Positions 6,284 through 12,888 of a stretch of DNA of 12,888 nt are shown in pieces (within the stretch, counting starts at the first letter, position 1; every line of letters begins with the position of its first letter). The notes below the pieces were generated by a model. That model did not search any database and had not been told where the DNA came from. It was given only the letters and a program-made list of their open reading frames with translations. The position numbers and the translations under genes are program-made. This stretch comes from Chitinophagaceae bacterium (GTDB lineage: Bacteria > Bacteroidota > Bacteroidia > Chitinophagales > Chitinophagaceae): NCBI GenBank assembly GCA_019747455.1, contig JAIEQT010000451.1:1-12888 (forward strand), given 5' to 3'.

Positions 6284-7398
6284 TTAATTAAATATCTAAC
6301 CTCTGTGGGTACGGTATGTACTCTTTCTCTGGCTGTTCGCTTGGCTAAGCGTACGATAATTAATTTTTTTGAAGGAATCATGATAATATACTGACCTAAA
6401 ATGCCACGGGCATAAAAAATCTCTTTATGTTCCGGATCAATCCACCATTGATATCCGTAATAATCACATGTCATTCCTTTGGTATCAATTATACCACAGG
6501 GTTTAATCGATGCTGCATAATAAGCGCTATCTATTACGGGTACCCCATCAATTTTTCCACTATCAAGCATAAATTTTCCTATCCTTGCAAAATCGCGGGT
6601 ATTTGAATTTAGACAACAATACGCTTTTTCATGTCCGCCCGGATGATCAACGCTCCAAAAAGCATCATAGCTTGCTCCTAGTGGTTTCCACAATTTTTCA
6701 GCTGCATACTCGCTGAGCGTTTTTCCGGTTGCCTTTTCCACAATCAAACCGAGCAATTGTGTATCGCCACTTTTATAGTAATGATAGGTTCCGGGTTTTT
6801 TAATCATGTGAACGCCTGTAGCCGTTTTGTACGCATCGGTTCCATAATAAATTTCTGCCGTTACAGAAAACGGATTCCAATAAGATTCATTCCAATCGGT
6901 ACCACTACTCATGGTGAGCAGGTCTACAATTTTCACATTGGCTTTTTCGACCTCTTTAAATGCTGGTAAAAAGTCGCCTACGGGTTGCTCAACCGATTTG
7001 ATTTTACCCTCCCTTATAGCTGCTCCTATCAAAATACTCACCACGCTTTTTGCCATAGAAAAAGATCCTGAATGCGAAGTATCACTGTAACCATCCCAAT
7101 ATTTCTCAAAACTGATAGCATTATTTTGAATTACTAATAAACCTACGGTTTGCAATTTTTCCATAAGCGCATTAACCGAATCGGGGTAATTGATCTTATT
7201 ATAATTCGGGGCAAATGTCCACGGTTTAGCTGTTCCTGCCTTTACAACATTATTATCAAAAATTAGATAATCGTCGATATTCGAAAAATTATAATACGCT
7301 GATTTAAATAAATAAGTTTTGCCGCTTATAAAAGCATAAGCTGTAAAAATAATCAGCACTAAAACAATACTTTGAAAAACTCTTTTTAGTATGCGCAT
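6265..7398 (-). CDS. Membrane-anchored serine hydrolase, beta-lactamase class C / PBP fold
   Basis: The 377-residue protein starts with a basic, then hydrophobic stretch (MRILKRVFQSIVLVLIIFTAYAF), an uncleaved anchor or signal peptide that places the domain in the periplasm. The catalytic motif SMAK is at 114-117 (Ser114, Lys117). The second motif is YKS at 208-210, in place of the usual YxN. The third KTG/HxG position appears to be RGILGQ (331-336), lacking the usual His or Lys. Such proteins cover esterases, D-amino-acid peptidases and cell-wall enzymes as well as beta-lactamases, and the unusual second and third motifs argue against calling it an antibiotic-resistance gene. LLTMSSGTDWNE (160-171) is a typical family stretch. 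Its stop overlaps the glycosyltransferase start by 19 bases, so the pair may act together on an envelope polymer. Upstream lies the 302-base intergenic repeat region. Confidence 0.87.
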   Translation of the reverse strand: MRILKRVFQSIVLVLIIFTAYAFISGKTYLFKSAYYNFSNIDDYLIFDNNVVKAGTAKPWTFAPNYNKINYPDSVNALMEKLQTVGLLVIQNNAISFEKYWDGYSDTSHSGSFSMAKSVVSILIGAAIREGKIKSVEQPVGDFLPAFKEVEKANVKIVDLLTMSSGTDWNESYWNPFSVTAEIYYGTDAYKTATGVHMIKKPGTYHYYKSGDTQLLGLIVEKATGKTLSEYAAEKLWKPLGASYDAFWSVDHPGGHEKAYCCLNSNTRDFARIGKFMLDSGKIDGVPVIDSAYYAASIKPCGIIDTKGMTCDYYGYQWWIDPEHKEIFYARGILGQYIIMIPSKKLIIVRLAKRTARERVHTVPTEVRYLINWGLSM

Positions 7399-7461
7399 AA
7401 CAGCATTTTATACCTTGAAAATAACCTTTTTTTGCTTACAGGAAAGCCGTATCTTGCGGGC

Positions 7462-7545
7462 ATGTTACACGGTATGCACTTTTTGCACTTTAATCTCGAT
7501 TTCCTCGATCATCCCCTTTTGACAGGTGTAAGGTTTGAGCTATAA
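7462..7545 (+). CDS. Possible 27-residue leader peptide or gene remnant
   Basis: An ATG at 7462 opens 27 codons (MLHGMHFLHF NLDFLDHPLL, then TGVRFEL) ending in TAA at 7543-7545, which is also the first three bases of the inverted-repeat left arm. TATCTTGC ends 4 bases before the ATG, resembling the TACCTTTG plus 4-base arrangement at pdxJ. The composition looks protein-like, with four His and no stop-rich text. It could be a leader for rocD, the first codons of a gene broken by the repeat, or chance. I do not recognise it. Confidence 0.2.
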   Translation: MLHGMHFLHFNLDFLDHPLLTGVRFEL

Positions 7546-7603
7546 GGTATAAGGTTATTACATCCTATTCCTTAATTTCTTTACCCTTACCCCTTATACC
7601 TTA
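7543..7603. repeat. 12-bp perfect inverted repeat
   Basis: TAAGGTATAAGG at 7543-7554 is the exact reverse complement of CCTTATACCTTA at 7592-7603, with 37 bases between the arms. In rocD leader RNA it could form a 12-bp stem. Both arms are themselves made of short repeated text (two copies of TAAGG), and the right arm lies at the start of the heptad tract, so it may be a by-product of that repeat in inverted orientation. Confidence 0.55.
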
Positions 7604-7697
7604 CGGCTTATACCTCATATCCCGTAACCCGTATCTCGAATCCCGTAACTCGTAACTCGTAACTCGAATCCCGTATCTCGAATCCCGTAACTCATTA
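7584..7697. repeat. Degenerate 7-bp tandem repeat (CYCGTAA-type) before rocD
   Basis: From 7614 to 7697 the sequence reads as twelve consecutive 7-base units without a phase break. The unit types are CCCGTAA, CCCGTAT, CTCGTAA and CTCGAAT, with CTCATAT and CTCATTA as the two end units. The 30 bases before it (7584-7613) hold related CCCTTAC / CCCTTAT units that are 2 bases out of phase. A 24-bp stretch at 7628-7651 recurs exactly at 7670-7693, six units later, showing duplication of blocks. CG is kept at positions 3-4 of ten of the twelve units, and TAA recurs in different reading frames. The array stops 3 bases before the rocD ATG. Confidence 0.85.
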
Positions 7698-7700
7698 ACC

Positions 7701-8927
7701 ATGTTAACACAACAACATACCCATACTAATTATTATTTACAATTAGAAGATCAATTTGGTGCACATAATTATCATCCCATTCCTGTTGTACTCGAAAGAG
7801 GGGAAGGTGTTTTTTTATGGGATGTAGAAGGCAAACGCTACTACGATTTTTTAAGTGGTTATTCTGCCGTTAACCAAGGGCATTGCCATCCACGCATTAT
7901 TCAAGCTCTAACAACCCAAGCACAAAAACTCACCCTCACATCCAGGGCTTTTCACAATAATTTACTAGGTGAATATGCAAAATTCATCACCCACTATTTT
8001 GGTTACGATAAAGTATTACCTATGAATACGGGTGTAGAAGGGGGTGAAACAGCTATCAAACTTGCCCGTCGTTGGGCCTATGTAAAAAAAGGAATTGAGG
8101 CAAATAAAGCGAAGATCATTTTCGCCGAAGGCAATTTCTGGGGAAGAACATTAGCGGCTATTTCTTCTTCAACCGATCCCAGTAGCTATAAGCAATTCGG
8201 ACCTTTTATGCCTGGTTTTGATCTAGTGCCATATAATGATACTGTTGCTTTAGAAAAAGCTTTTCAGGATAAAAATGTAGCGGCGTTTATGATTGAACCT
8301 ATTCAGGGTGAAGCCGGTGTTGTAATTCCCGATGAAGGTTATTTACAAAAAGTGAGGGCGCTTTGTACGGAATATAATGTATTGTTTATCGCAGATGAAA
8401 TCCAAACCGGTTTAGCACGTACCGGAAAAATGTTGGCCTGTGATCATGAAAATGTTCGTCCGGATATTTTGATCCTGGGAAAAGCCTTGAGTGGCGGCGT
8501 TTTACCGGTTTCTGCGGTGTTAGCCGATGATCATATCATGATGAATATCCATCCGGGAGAACATGGCTCTACATATGGTGGCAATCCATTGGCTTGTGCT
8601 GTTGCTATGGAAGCATTAACCGTTTTGAAAGAAGAAAAAATGGCTGAAAATGCAGAAGCCATGGGAGCATTATTAAGAACTGAACTACAAAAAATCAATT
8701 CCCCCTTTATCAAAACAATACGCGGGAAAGGCTTACTAAATGCTATTGTGATCAATCACGGTAATAAGGAAGCGGCATGGGATTTATGTATTACATTAAA
8801 AGAGAAAGGATTATTAGCGAAGCCAACACATGGCGATAAAATTCGTTTTGCCCCTCCGTTACTTATTACGGCCGATCAGATAAGGGAATGTGCCACTATC
8901 ATCAAAGAAGCATTGGCTACTCTTTAA
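7701..8927 (+). CDS. rocD: Ornithine aminotransferase (ornithine--oxo-acid transaminase)
   Basis: RocD transfers the delta-amino group of ornithine to 2-oxoglutarate, giving glutamate semialdehyde and glutamate, and so links arginine/ornithine breakdown to proline and glutamate. It is a cytoplasmic PLP enzyme of fold type I, class III; 408 residues is normal. Key text: [18 protein letters not shown] (19-36), [17 protein letters not shown] (50-66), [17 protein letters not shown] (111-127), [11 protein letters not shown] (197-207), [15 protein letters not shown] (228-242) with Asp232 for the PLP ring nitrogen, and ILGKALSGG (258-266) with Lys261 as the Schiff-base lysine. YSAVNQGH and the HNYHP start are typical of ornithine, rather than acetylornithine, aminotransferases. 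The start ATG lies 3 bases after the heptad repeat; no Shine-Dalgarno or TAnnTTTG box is seen there, so the promoter may be near 7450 with the repeat in the leader. The 3' end overlaps the convergent gene by 4 bases. Confidence 0.95.
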   Translation: MLTQQHTHTNYYLQLEDQFGAHNYHPIPVVLERGEGVFLWDVEGKRYYDFLSGYSAVNQGHCHPRIIQALTTQAQKLTLTSRAFHNNLLGEYAKFITHYFGYDKVLPMNTGVEGGETAIKLARRWAYVKKGIEANKAKIIFAEGNFWGRTLAAISSSTDPSSYKQFGPFMPGFDLVPYNDTVALEKAFQDKNVAAFMIEPIQGEAGVVIPDEGYLQKVRALCTEYNVLFIADEIQTGLARTGKMLACDHENVRPDILILGKALSGGVLPVSAVLADDHIMMNIHPGEHGSTYGGNPLACAVAMEALTVLKEEKMAENAEAMGALLRTELQKINSPFIKTIRGKGLLNAIVINHGNKEAAWDLCITLKEKGLLAKPTHGDKIRFAPPLLITADQIRECATIIKEALATL

Positions 8928-9316
8928 TTGTTTGCAGGCAAATCTATTTTGGGTAATAGCGCCATTAACATCATAGCTGCAGATGCCCCTAAAAGCAAGA
9001 ATAAACCAACTTGTTTTTGGGGGCATTCTCCGGCGAAACAAGCACTTAATATAAAATAATTGCGGATCGTCCATGCCATAGCAAAAGCAGCAATAAATAC
9101 ATTGGTACGCTTTGCCCATATTTTATTGATCATAAATAATAGGGCACAAATTCCGGCAAAAACACTCATTACAATACCCGGTTTACCATAATGGGTACCT
9201 GTACTGCTAAAACCGGTAACCGTAATTTGCTTGCTCTCAATATATGTTAAGGGAAGGAAATGCAACAGCACTAATAATATGGCCAATACAACACCAATTG
9301 TTTGAGAATTTTTCAT
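8924..9316 (-). CDS. Four-helix integral membrane protein, function unknown
   Basis: I do not recognise this 130-residue protein. It has four hydrophobic segments at about 7-24, 46-64, 70-90 and 103-121, with short polar links, so it is an inner-membrane protein. Between helices 3 and 4 is [10 protein letters not shown], with Cys93 and Cys98 spaced to form a disulfide or bind a ligand; WTIRNYF (82-88) precedes it. The loop after helix 1 ([20 protein letters not shown]) is Gly/Thr/Ser rich. The start is supported by a near-consensus -7 box ending 4 bases before the ATG. Its stop overlaps the rocD stop region by 4 bases (convergent), and it is divergent from the 172-residue protein gene. Similar small Bacteroidota membrane proteins probably exist, but I cannot name a family. 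Confidence 0.75.
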   Translation of the reverse strand: MKNSQTIGVVLAILLVLLHFLPLTYIESKQITVTGFSSTGTHYGKPGIVMSVFAGICALLFMINKIWAKRTNVFIAAFAMAWTIRNYFILSACFAGECPQKQVGLFLLLGASAAMMLMALLPKIDLPANN

Positions 9317-9320
9317 ACTG

Positions 9321-9328
9321 CAAAAGTC
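9321..9328 (-). promoter_or_regulatory. -7 promoter box of the four-helix membrane protein gene (GACTTTTG)
   Basis: On the minus strand GACTTTTG (9328-9321) matches five of six fixed positions of TAnnTTTG. It is followed by CAGT and then the ATG. The 11 bases TTTGCAGTATG are identical to those across the pdxJ start, so the box, spacer and start codon are arranged the same way. Confidence 0.45.
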
Positions 9329-9364
9329 ACGATTTTTACCTTACTAACCATTCAAGTAGATTTT

Positions 9365-9395
9365 TTTGTTTGATACGTAACAAATTCTATTTTCA
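9365..9395 (+). promoter_or_regulatory. Promoter before the 172-residue protein gene (TTTG-N19-TATTTTCA)
   Basis: TTTG at 9365-9368 is followed after 19 bases by TATTTTCA at 9388-9395, which matches four of six fixed positions of TAnnTTTG. Spacing is ideal. The box ends 5 bases (CCCCC) before the TTG start codon at 9401, so the message would again be nearly leaderless. The weak -7 box would suit a regulated promoter. Confidence 0.35.
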
Positions 9396-9400
9396 CCCCC

Positions 9401-9919
9401 TTGAGAAAGCTAGCTGTGATATGTTTACTAGGGGTTTGGAGTCTGAATATTTTCGGACTGTTCCTTGTTTTCCGAGCTGAAATCAGTAGCATAAAAAAAG
9501 AAATGGCATCCTTTCTTAAAGAACATCCTTCATCCACTGCCATCGAAAAAATTTCTTTTTGTACGGTTAACGGTAACATTGTGGCCCATGATTTTTCTTG
9601 GGAGGAGGAACATGAAGAGTTTTCCTGGAAAGGTGATTGGTACGATGTATTATCTTTTCAACAAGTAGCAGATACACTCCATATTTATGTTGTGAAAGAC
9701 GGGAAAGAAACTAACTTGTTAAAAGCGTTTGCCCATACACAGCAGATGCAAGGAAAAAATAAAAAATGGCTTGGTTCAAAATTTTCTTTTTTTATAGCAA
9801 CTACGCTTTGTAAAATTCCACAACTCCATTACGCCAGGGTACCTTATACCGCTGAAAAAATAATGCCTAAAGTACACGGGAGCTATGATGAAATTTACAA
9901 GCCTCCCAAAAACGTGTGA
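9401..9919 (+). CDS. Membrane-anchored small protein heading the TonB receptor operon, TTG start
   Basis: I cannot name this 172-residue protein. It has one N-terminal hydrophobic helix (about 4-24, LAVICLLGVWSLNIFGLFLVF), a short helical stretch (25-40), then a soluble domain with EFSWKGDWYDVLSF (73-86), DTLHIYVVKDGKETNLL (91-107) and a basic region GKNKKWLGSKFSFF (118-131). The W-K-G-D-W-Y-D-V strand followed by a 'DTL-IYVV-D-KE' strand resembles, from memory, small uncharacterised Bacteroidota proteins found beside TonB receptors. The only start keeping the hydrophobic helix is TTG at 9401; the first in-frame ATG is at 9503 (Met35) and would remove it, while an in-frame stop at 9371 blocks an upstream start. 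It is 45 bases upstream of the receptor gene on the same strand, so a role in the same uptake system is likely but unproven. Confidence 0.7.
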   Translation: MRKLAVICLLGVWSLNIFGLFLVFRAEISSIKKEMASFLKEHPSSTAIEKISFCTVNGNIVAHDFSWEEEHEEFSWKGDWYDVLSFQQVADTLHIYVVKDGKETNLLKAFAHTQQMQGKNKKWLGSKFSFFIATTLCKIPQLHYARVPYTAEKIMPKVHGSYDEIYKPPKNV

Positions 9920-9964
9920 CTAAACTATTTTTATCTTTTTTTCACACACTTTACCAATTAAATT

Positions 9965-12343
9965 ATGAGAAAATATATTGTATGTATGCTCATTGCATGC
10001 ATACCACTTATTACTATTGCACAATCATCGAAAACATTCGTTGTTACAGACGCCCGTACAAGAACTCCACTTGCAGGCGCATCGATCAAACTTAACAGCA
10101 AAACCATATTAACAACAAACGACAAAGGAATAATTACTGTTGATTGTAGTACAAAAGAAATCGAGGTATCTTTTATTGGATATGAAACCAGAAGAATAAA
10201 CCCTAAAAATTGTAAAATTCCAGATCAAATTTCCCTTACCCCCTCTGCTTCATCTTTAGAAGATGTAGAAATATCTGCAACGTCAAGTAATAACAGGTCT
10301 TCATTGGCACAGCCTGTATCAATTACAAGATTAAAAGATCGTGAGTTATTACGTGGCAACGGTTTATTTCTCGATGACGCAATTAATGGGAATGTACCGG
10401 GTGTAACCATGCAAAGAAGAGCAGTTTCATCGGGGCAGCAATTCAATATTCGTGGCTACAATAATGGTATTAGTACTACTACACGTCCGAATAGTAATTT
10501 CGATGGGCAAGGATATAAAGTATATCTCAATGGCATTCCCGTAACAGATGCAGAAGGGATAACTGTTATGGATGATATTGATTTTGCATCTATCGGTAAT
10601 GTTGAAGTAACGAAGGGCCCTGCGGGCAGTTTATACGGATTGGCTATTGCCGGTGCTATTAACTTAAAAACCAAACAGCCCATAAAAGGACAAACATCTT
10701 TAAGCCATGAAACACAAATAGGCAGTTATGGACTTCGCAGGTATACAACAAGTTTTCAAACAGCAGGGAAACAATCTTCTTTGCTCCTTAACTATGGTAA
10801 ACAATATGCAGATGGTTATATGAGTCATACCGCTTCAAAGAAAGAATTTGCCAGTCTCTCTTGGCAAGCCGATTTAAATGAGAAACAATCGGTAAGTTTA
10901 TACGGTGGGTATAGCAATAGTTATGATGAGCGTGGCGGAGAACTTACAATAACACAATACTTCAATAAAGATTATTCCGGCAACCCTGAGTATATTAAAC
11001 GCAATGCGCATTCAGAAGTAATTAGCTTTAGAGCAGGTTTTAGTCATACATATCGTTTCAACAAAGAAATTTCAAACACTACAATTTTATTTGGTACAGG
11101 CGCTACTACCAATGCCAGTTCTGCCGGAGGCTGGACCGATAAGAACCCGATTAACTATGGTTTGAGAAGTACCATGGATATGCATTTTGAATATAAAAAT
11201 GGGGTGAGTCTTACCGGTATAACGGGCGTTGAATTTCAAAAACAATATGCGCAAATTATCGGCTATAATATGGTGGCGAATCCATCGAGTAGCACTGCCG
11301 ATTGGATAATCGGTGCTATGAGAAGTAATCAATCTACTGTTAGTGCAACAAATACTGTTTTTTCTGAATGGACACTTCAATTACCAAAAGATGTTTCAAT
11401 AACTGCTGGCGTTGGTGTGAGCAATATGCGCATTGAGTTAAATGATAAATTCTATGTAGCAGGCTCAACTAACCCTACTCGTTATGAAAATAGATATAGT
11501 GGAATGCTGGCTCCACATATCGCCATTAATAAATTAATCAGCAAAAAAGTTTCGGTATACGCTTCGTATAGTTCAGGATTTAAAGCACCGGTAAGCTCTT
11601 ACTTCTTTATTCCGGCAACCGGTCAATTAAACACCGGTTTAAGAGCCGAAAGAGGCGATCAAATTGAGATTGGTACCAAAGGATCTATTTTGGGTGAGCG
11701 TTTGTTTTATGAGTTAGCATTGTTCAATACAGTATATAACGATAAAATGACTGCTATTGCCGTACCACTTAACGGCTCCACTACAACAACCGCCTATTCC
11801 TATATTGCAAATAGCGGAAAACAAAACCATAGCGGCGTAGAATTATTGGTAAAATTTACAGCGCTTAGAAAAGAAACCGGAGTGGTGAAAGCAATTCGTC
11901 CGTTCGCAAATTTTACTTATAGCAATTTCACCTATTCGGGCTATCAATTTATTCGTTTAAATACACCACCAACAAGTACTACGGTTCAAGACTTCGATGG
12001 GAAAGCTGTTGTTGGAACTGCTCCATGGGTAGTTAATGCGGGTGTAGATGCCGAATTTGGCTTTGGTTTCTATGGTAACATCACTTATATGTATAAAGAT
12101 GCCGCGCCATTTACTTCAGATGGTTTAAATATTGCACCCGCATATAATTTGCTCAATGGAAAAATTGGTTGGCAGAAAAATATAGATCGTCATTGGGGAT
12201 TGCATATTTATGCCGGTGCATATAATTTAACGAACCAACAATATCCTTATATGATTTTCGCTAATCAACTTCCGGATGCGTACTTACCGGCACCTTTGAA
12301 TACTAATTTCTTTGGTGGAATTAACTTGAAATATCAATTTTAA
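9965..12343 (+). CDS. TonB-dependent outer-membrane receptor (probably iron/heme-type)
   Basis: This receptor is a 22-strand outer-membrane barrel that imports a scarce ligand using TonB energy. The 792 residues comprise a signal peptide (1-20, ending ITIAQ), a carboxypeptidase regulatory-like beta-sandwich (about 22-95, including GASIKLNSKTILTTNDKG) common in Bacteroidota, a short link with a possible TonB box (LEDVEISA, 98-105), a plug domain (about 113-237, with FNIRGYNNG, VYLNGIPVTDAEG and VEVTKGPAGSLYGL), and a beta barrel ending in the terminal Phe of NLKYQF. FKAP at 539-542 recalls the FRAP box of heme receptors, but the following loop lacks the expected His, so heme is only a guess. 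It has no SusD partner. A substrate-binding lipoprotein gene begins 3 bases after its stop. A near-consensus box TATCTTTT at 9932-9939 could give it a second promoter. Confidence 0.93.
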   Translation: MRKYIVCMLIACIPLITIAQSSKTFVVTDARTRTPLAGASIKLNSKTILTTNDKGIITVDCSTKEIEVSFIGYETRRINPKNCKIPDQISLTPSASSLEDVEISATSSNNRSSLAQPVSITRLKDRELLRGNGLFLDDAINGNVPGVTMQRRAVSSGQQFNIRGYNNGISTTTRPNSNFDGQGYKVYLNGIPVTDAEGITVMDDIDFASIGNVEVTKGPAGSLYGLAIAGAINLKTKQPIKGQTSLSHETQIGSYGLRRYTTSFQTAGKQSSLLLNYGKQYADGYMSHTASKKEFASLSWQADLNEKQSVSLYGGYSNSYDERGGELTITQYFNKDYSGNPEYIKRNAHSEVISFRAGFSHTYRFNKEISNTTILFGTGATTNASSAGGWTDKNPINYGLRSTMDMHFEYKNGVSLTGITGVEFQKQYAQIIGYNMVANPSSSTADWIIGAMRSNQSTVSATNTVFSEWTLQLPKDVSITAGVGVSNMRIELNDKFYVAGSTNPTRYENRYSGMLAPHIAINKLISKKVSVYASYSSGFKAPVSSYFFIPATGQLNTGLRAERGDQIEIGTKGSILGERLFYELALFNTVYNDKMTAIAVPLNGSTTTTAYSYIANSGKQNHSGVELLVKFTALRKETGVVKAIRPFANFTYSNFTYSGYQFIRLNTPPTSTTVQDFDGKAVVGTAPWVVNAGVDAEFGFGFYGNITYMYKDAAPFTSDGLNIAPAYNLLNGKIGWQKNIDRHWGLHIYAGAYNLTNQQYPYMIFANQLPDAYLPAPLNTNFFGGINLKYQF

Positions 12344-12346
12344 AAA

Positions 12347-12888
12347 ATGAAAATCATGCAAAAGACAATTGGTGCTTTTATGTTGGTTATTATATTAGCG
12401 GGTTGTATCAATCAATCCACTACCAACCATCAGTCCAATAAAAGAATTGTATCATTATCAAAGCACTTAACAGAGATGTTATTTGCCCTGGGCGAAGGAA
12501 GCAATATAGTTGCAACTGATCTTACCAGTTCCTTTCCCGACAGTGCTAAGCTTCTGAAAAAAGTAGGCTATCATCGATTGTTGAATGCAGAGGGAATTGC
12601 AGCAGTGCAACCCGATTTAGTGATTCATAGTAATGATATCGGCCCGGTTACTATTTATGATCAAATGAAAAAAATCGGATTGAATACACATGTATTTGGT
12701 GGTGCTTCTACTGTGGACAGTTGTAAAATGTTGCTTACCGAATTGGGTACTTTTTTTAATAGACAAAAACAAGCTGATTCATTGATTCAACAATTAAATC
12801 AGGACCTCGCAACCGCGGCTAAAACAACAACTAATTTTAAAGACTCACCTACTGTGATGGTTATTCATTTCGGACAAGTAATTAACAA
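12347..12888 (+). CDS. hmuT: HmuT-like substrate-binding lipoprotein of an ABC importer, N-terminal part
   Basis: The window holds the first 180 codons of a periplasmic-binding-protein (TroA/BtuF-like fold) component of an ABC importer. A lipoprotein signal (MKIMQKTIGAFMLVIILAGC) puts Cys20 at the lipid site. The text then follows the hemin-binding subfamily: RIVSLSKHLTEMLFALGEGSN (33-53), VATDLTSSFPDS (55-66), VGYHRLLNAEGIAAVQPDLVI (73-93) and a GP at 99-100. The Tyr of the GY-x-R segment (Tyr75) corresponds, to my knowledge, to the heme-ligand Tyr of ShuT/PhuT proteins. It lies 3 bases after the receptor stop, so receptor and binding protein form one operon; permease and ATPase genes (hmuU, hmuV) would be expected just past the window edge. 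Cobalamin or siderophore binding remains possible because the rest of the protein is unseen. Confidence 0.85.
   Translation, partial: MKIMQKTIGAFMLVIILAGCINQSTTNHQSNKRIVSLSKHLTEMLFALGEGSNIVATDLTSSFPDSAKLLKKVGYHRLLNAEGIAAVQPDLVIHSNDIGPVTIYDQMKKIGLNTHVFGGASTVDSCKMLLTELGTFFNRQKQADSLIQQLNQDLATAAKTTTNFKDSPTVMVIHFGQVIN

Larger units (their letters stand above)
7399..7700. other. 302-base intergenic region with repeats between divergent genes
   Basis: This gap separates the minus-strand serine hydrolase from rocD. In order it holds a T-rich stretch, a promoter-like TATCTTGC at 7450-7457 upstream of a 27-codon ORF, the left arm of an inverted repeat, a pyrimidine-rich segment (7561-7583), and a period-7 tandem repeat ending 3 bases before the rocD start. 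I see no tRNA, no recognisable riboswitch and no exact TAnnTTTG box for either gene. Confidence 0.8.

Noticed and set aside
6265..7398. Antibiotic-resistance beta-lactamase
   Set aside because: Only the SxxK motif is standard; the second and third motifs differ, and the genes around it suggest an envelope enzyme.
7614..7697. CRISPR array
   Set aside because: The units are 7 bases long, adjacent and without unique spacers, and no cas genes are nearby; this is a simple tandem repeat.
9920..9964. Fur box or riboswitch before the TonB receptor
   Set aside because: The 45-base spacer is AT-rich but shows no convincing palindrome of the GATAATnATTATC type and is too short for a known aptamer such as the cobalamin one.
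11087..11380. Minus-strand 97-codon ORF inside the receptor gene
   Set aside because: It is an antisense shadow of a continuous 792-residue receptor with clear domains.

Overview
The window looks like chromosomal DNA of an AT-rich member of the Bacteroidota, most likely near the Chitinophagaceae. The evidence is the protein style (secreted proteins with signal peptides ending in '..GQ' or '..AQ', and a TonB receptor with an N-terminal carboxypeptidase-like domain), promoters of the TTTG / TAnnTTTG type instead of TTGACA / TATAAT, and the lack of clear Shine-Dalgarno sequences. The genus is an inference. No phage, integrase, transposase or CRISPR array is visible.

Layout. 1-2302 (minus): the N-terminal part of anhydro-MurNAc kinase (anmK, cut by the window edge), preceded in the same direction by a 611-residue UbiD-family decarboxylase. 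2383-3660 (plus): pdxJ (vitamin B6) and purE (purine synthesis). 3665-4609 (minus): a secreted alpha/beta hydrolase that meets purE tail to tail. 4647-4942 (minus): a tRNA unit made of a consensus Bacteroidota promoter, tRNA-Gly(GCC), an intrinsic terminator-like hairpin, tRNA-Leu(UAA) and a second strong terminator. 4954-7398 (minus): a 67-residue one-helix membrane protein or lipoprotein, a family 2 glycosyltransferase, and a membrane-anchored beta-lactamase-fold serine hydrolase whose 3' end overlaps the glycosyltransferase start.

7399-7700 is a 302-base intergenic region. It holds a possible 27-codon ORF, a 12-bp inverted repeat and a striking 7-bp tandem repeat that runs to within 3 bases of the next start codon. 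7701-8927 (plus): ornithine aminotransferase (rocD). 8924-9316 (minus): a four-helix membrane protein of unknown function. 9401-12888 (plus): a probable metal/heme acquisition operon made of a small membrane-anchored protein with a likely TTG start, a 792-residue TonB-dependent receptor, and, 3 bases later, a lipoprotein of the HmuT-like substrate-binding family that runs off the window.

Most genes are ordinary housekeeping genes. The least explained parts are the heptad repeat in front of rocD, the hairpin between the two tRNA genes, a set of promoter boxes placed only 3-5 bases before start codons (suggesting leaderless mRNAs), and the unnamed small protein heading the receptor operon. I saw no convincing evidence of a wholly new multi-gene system.
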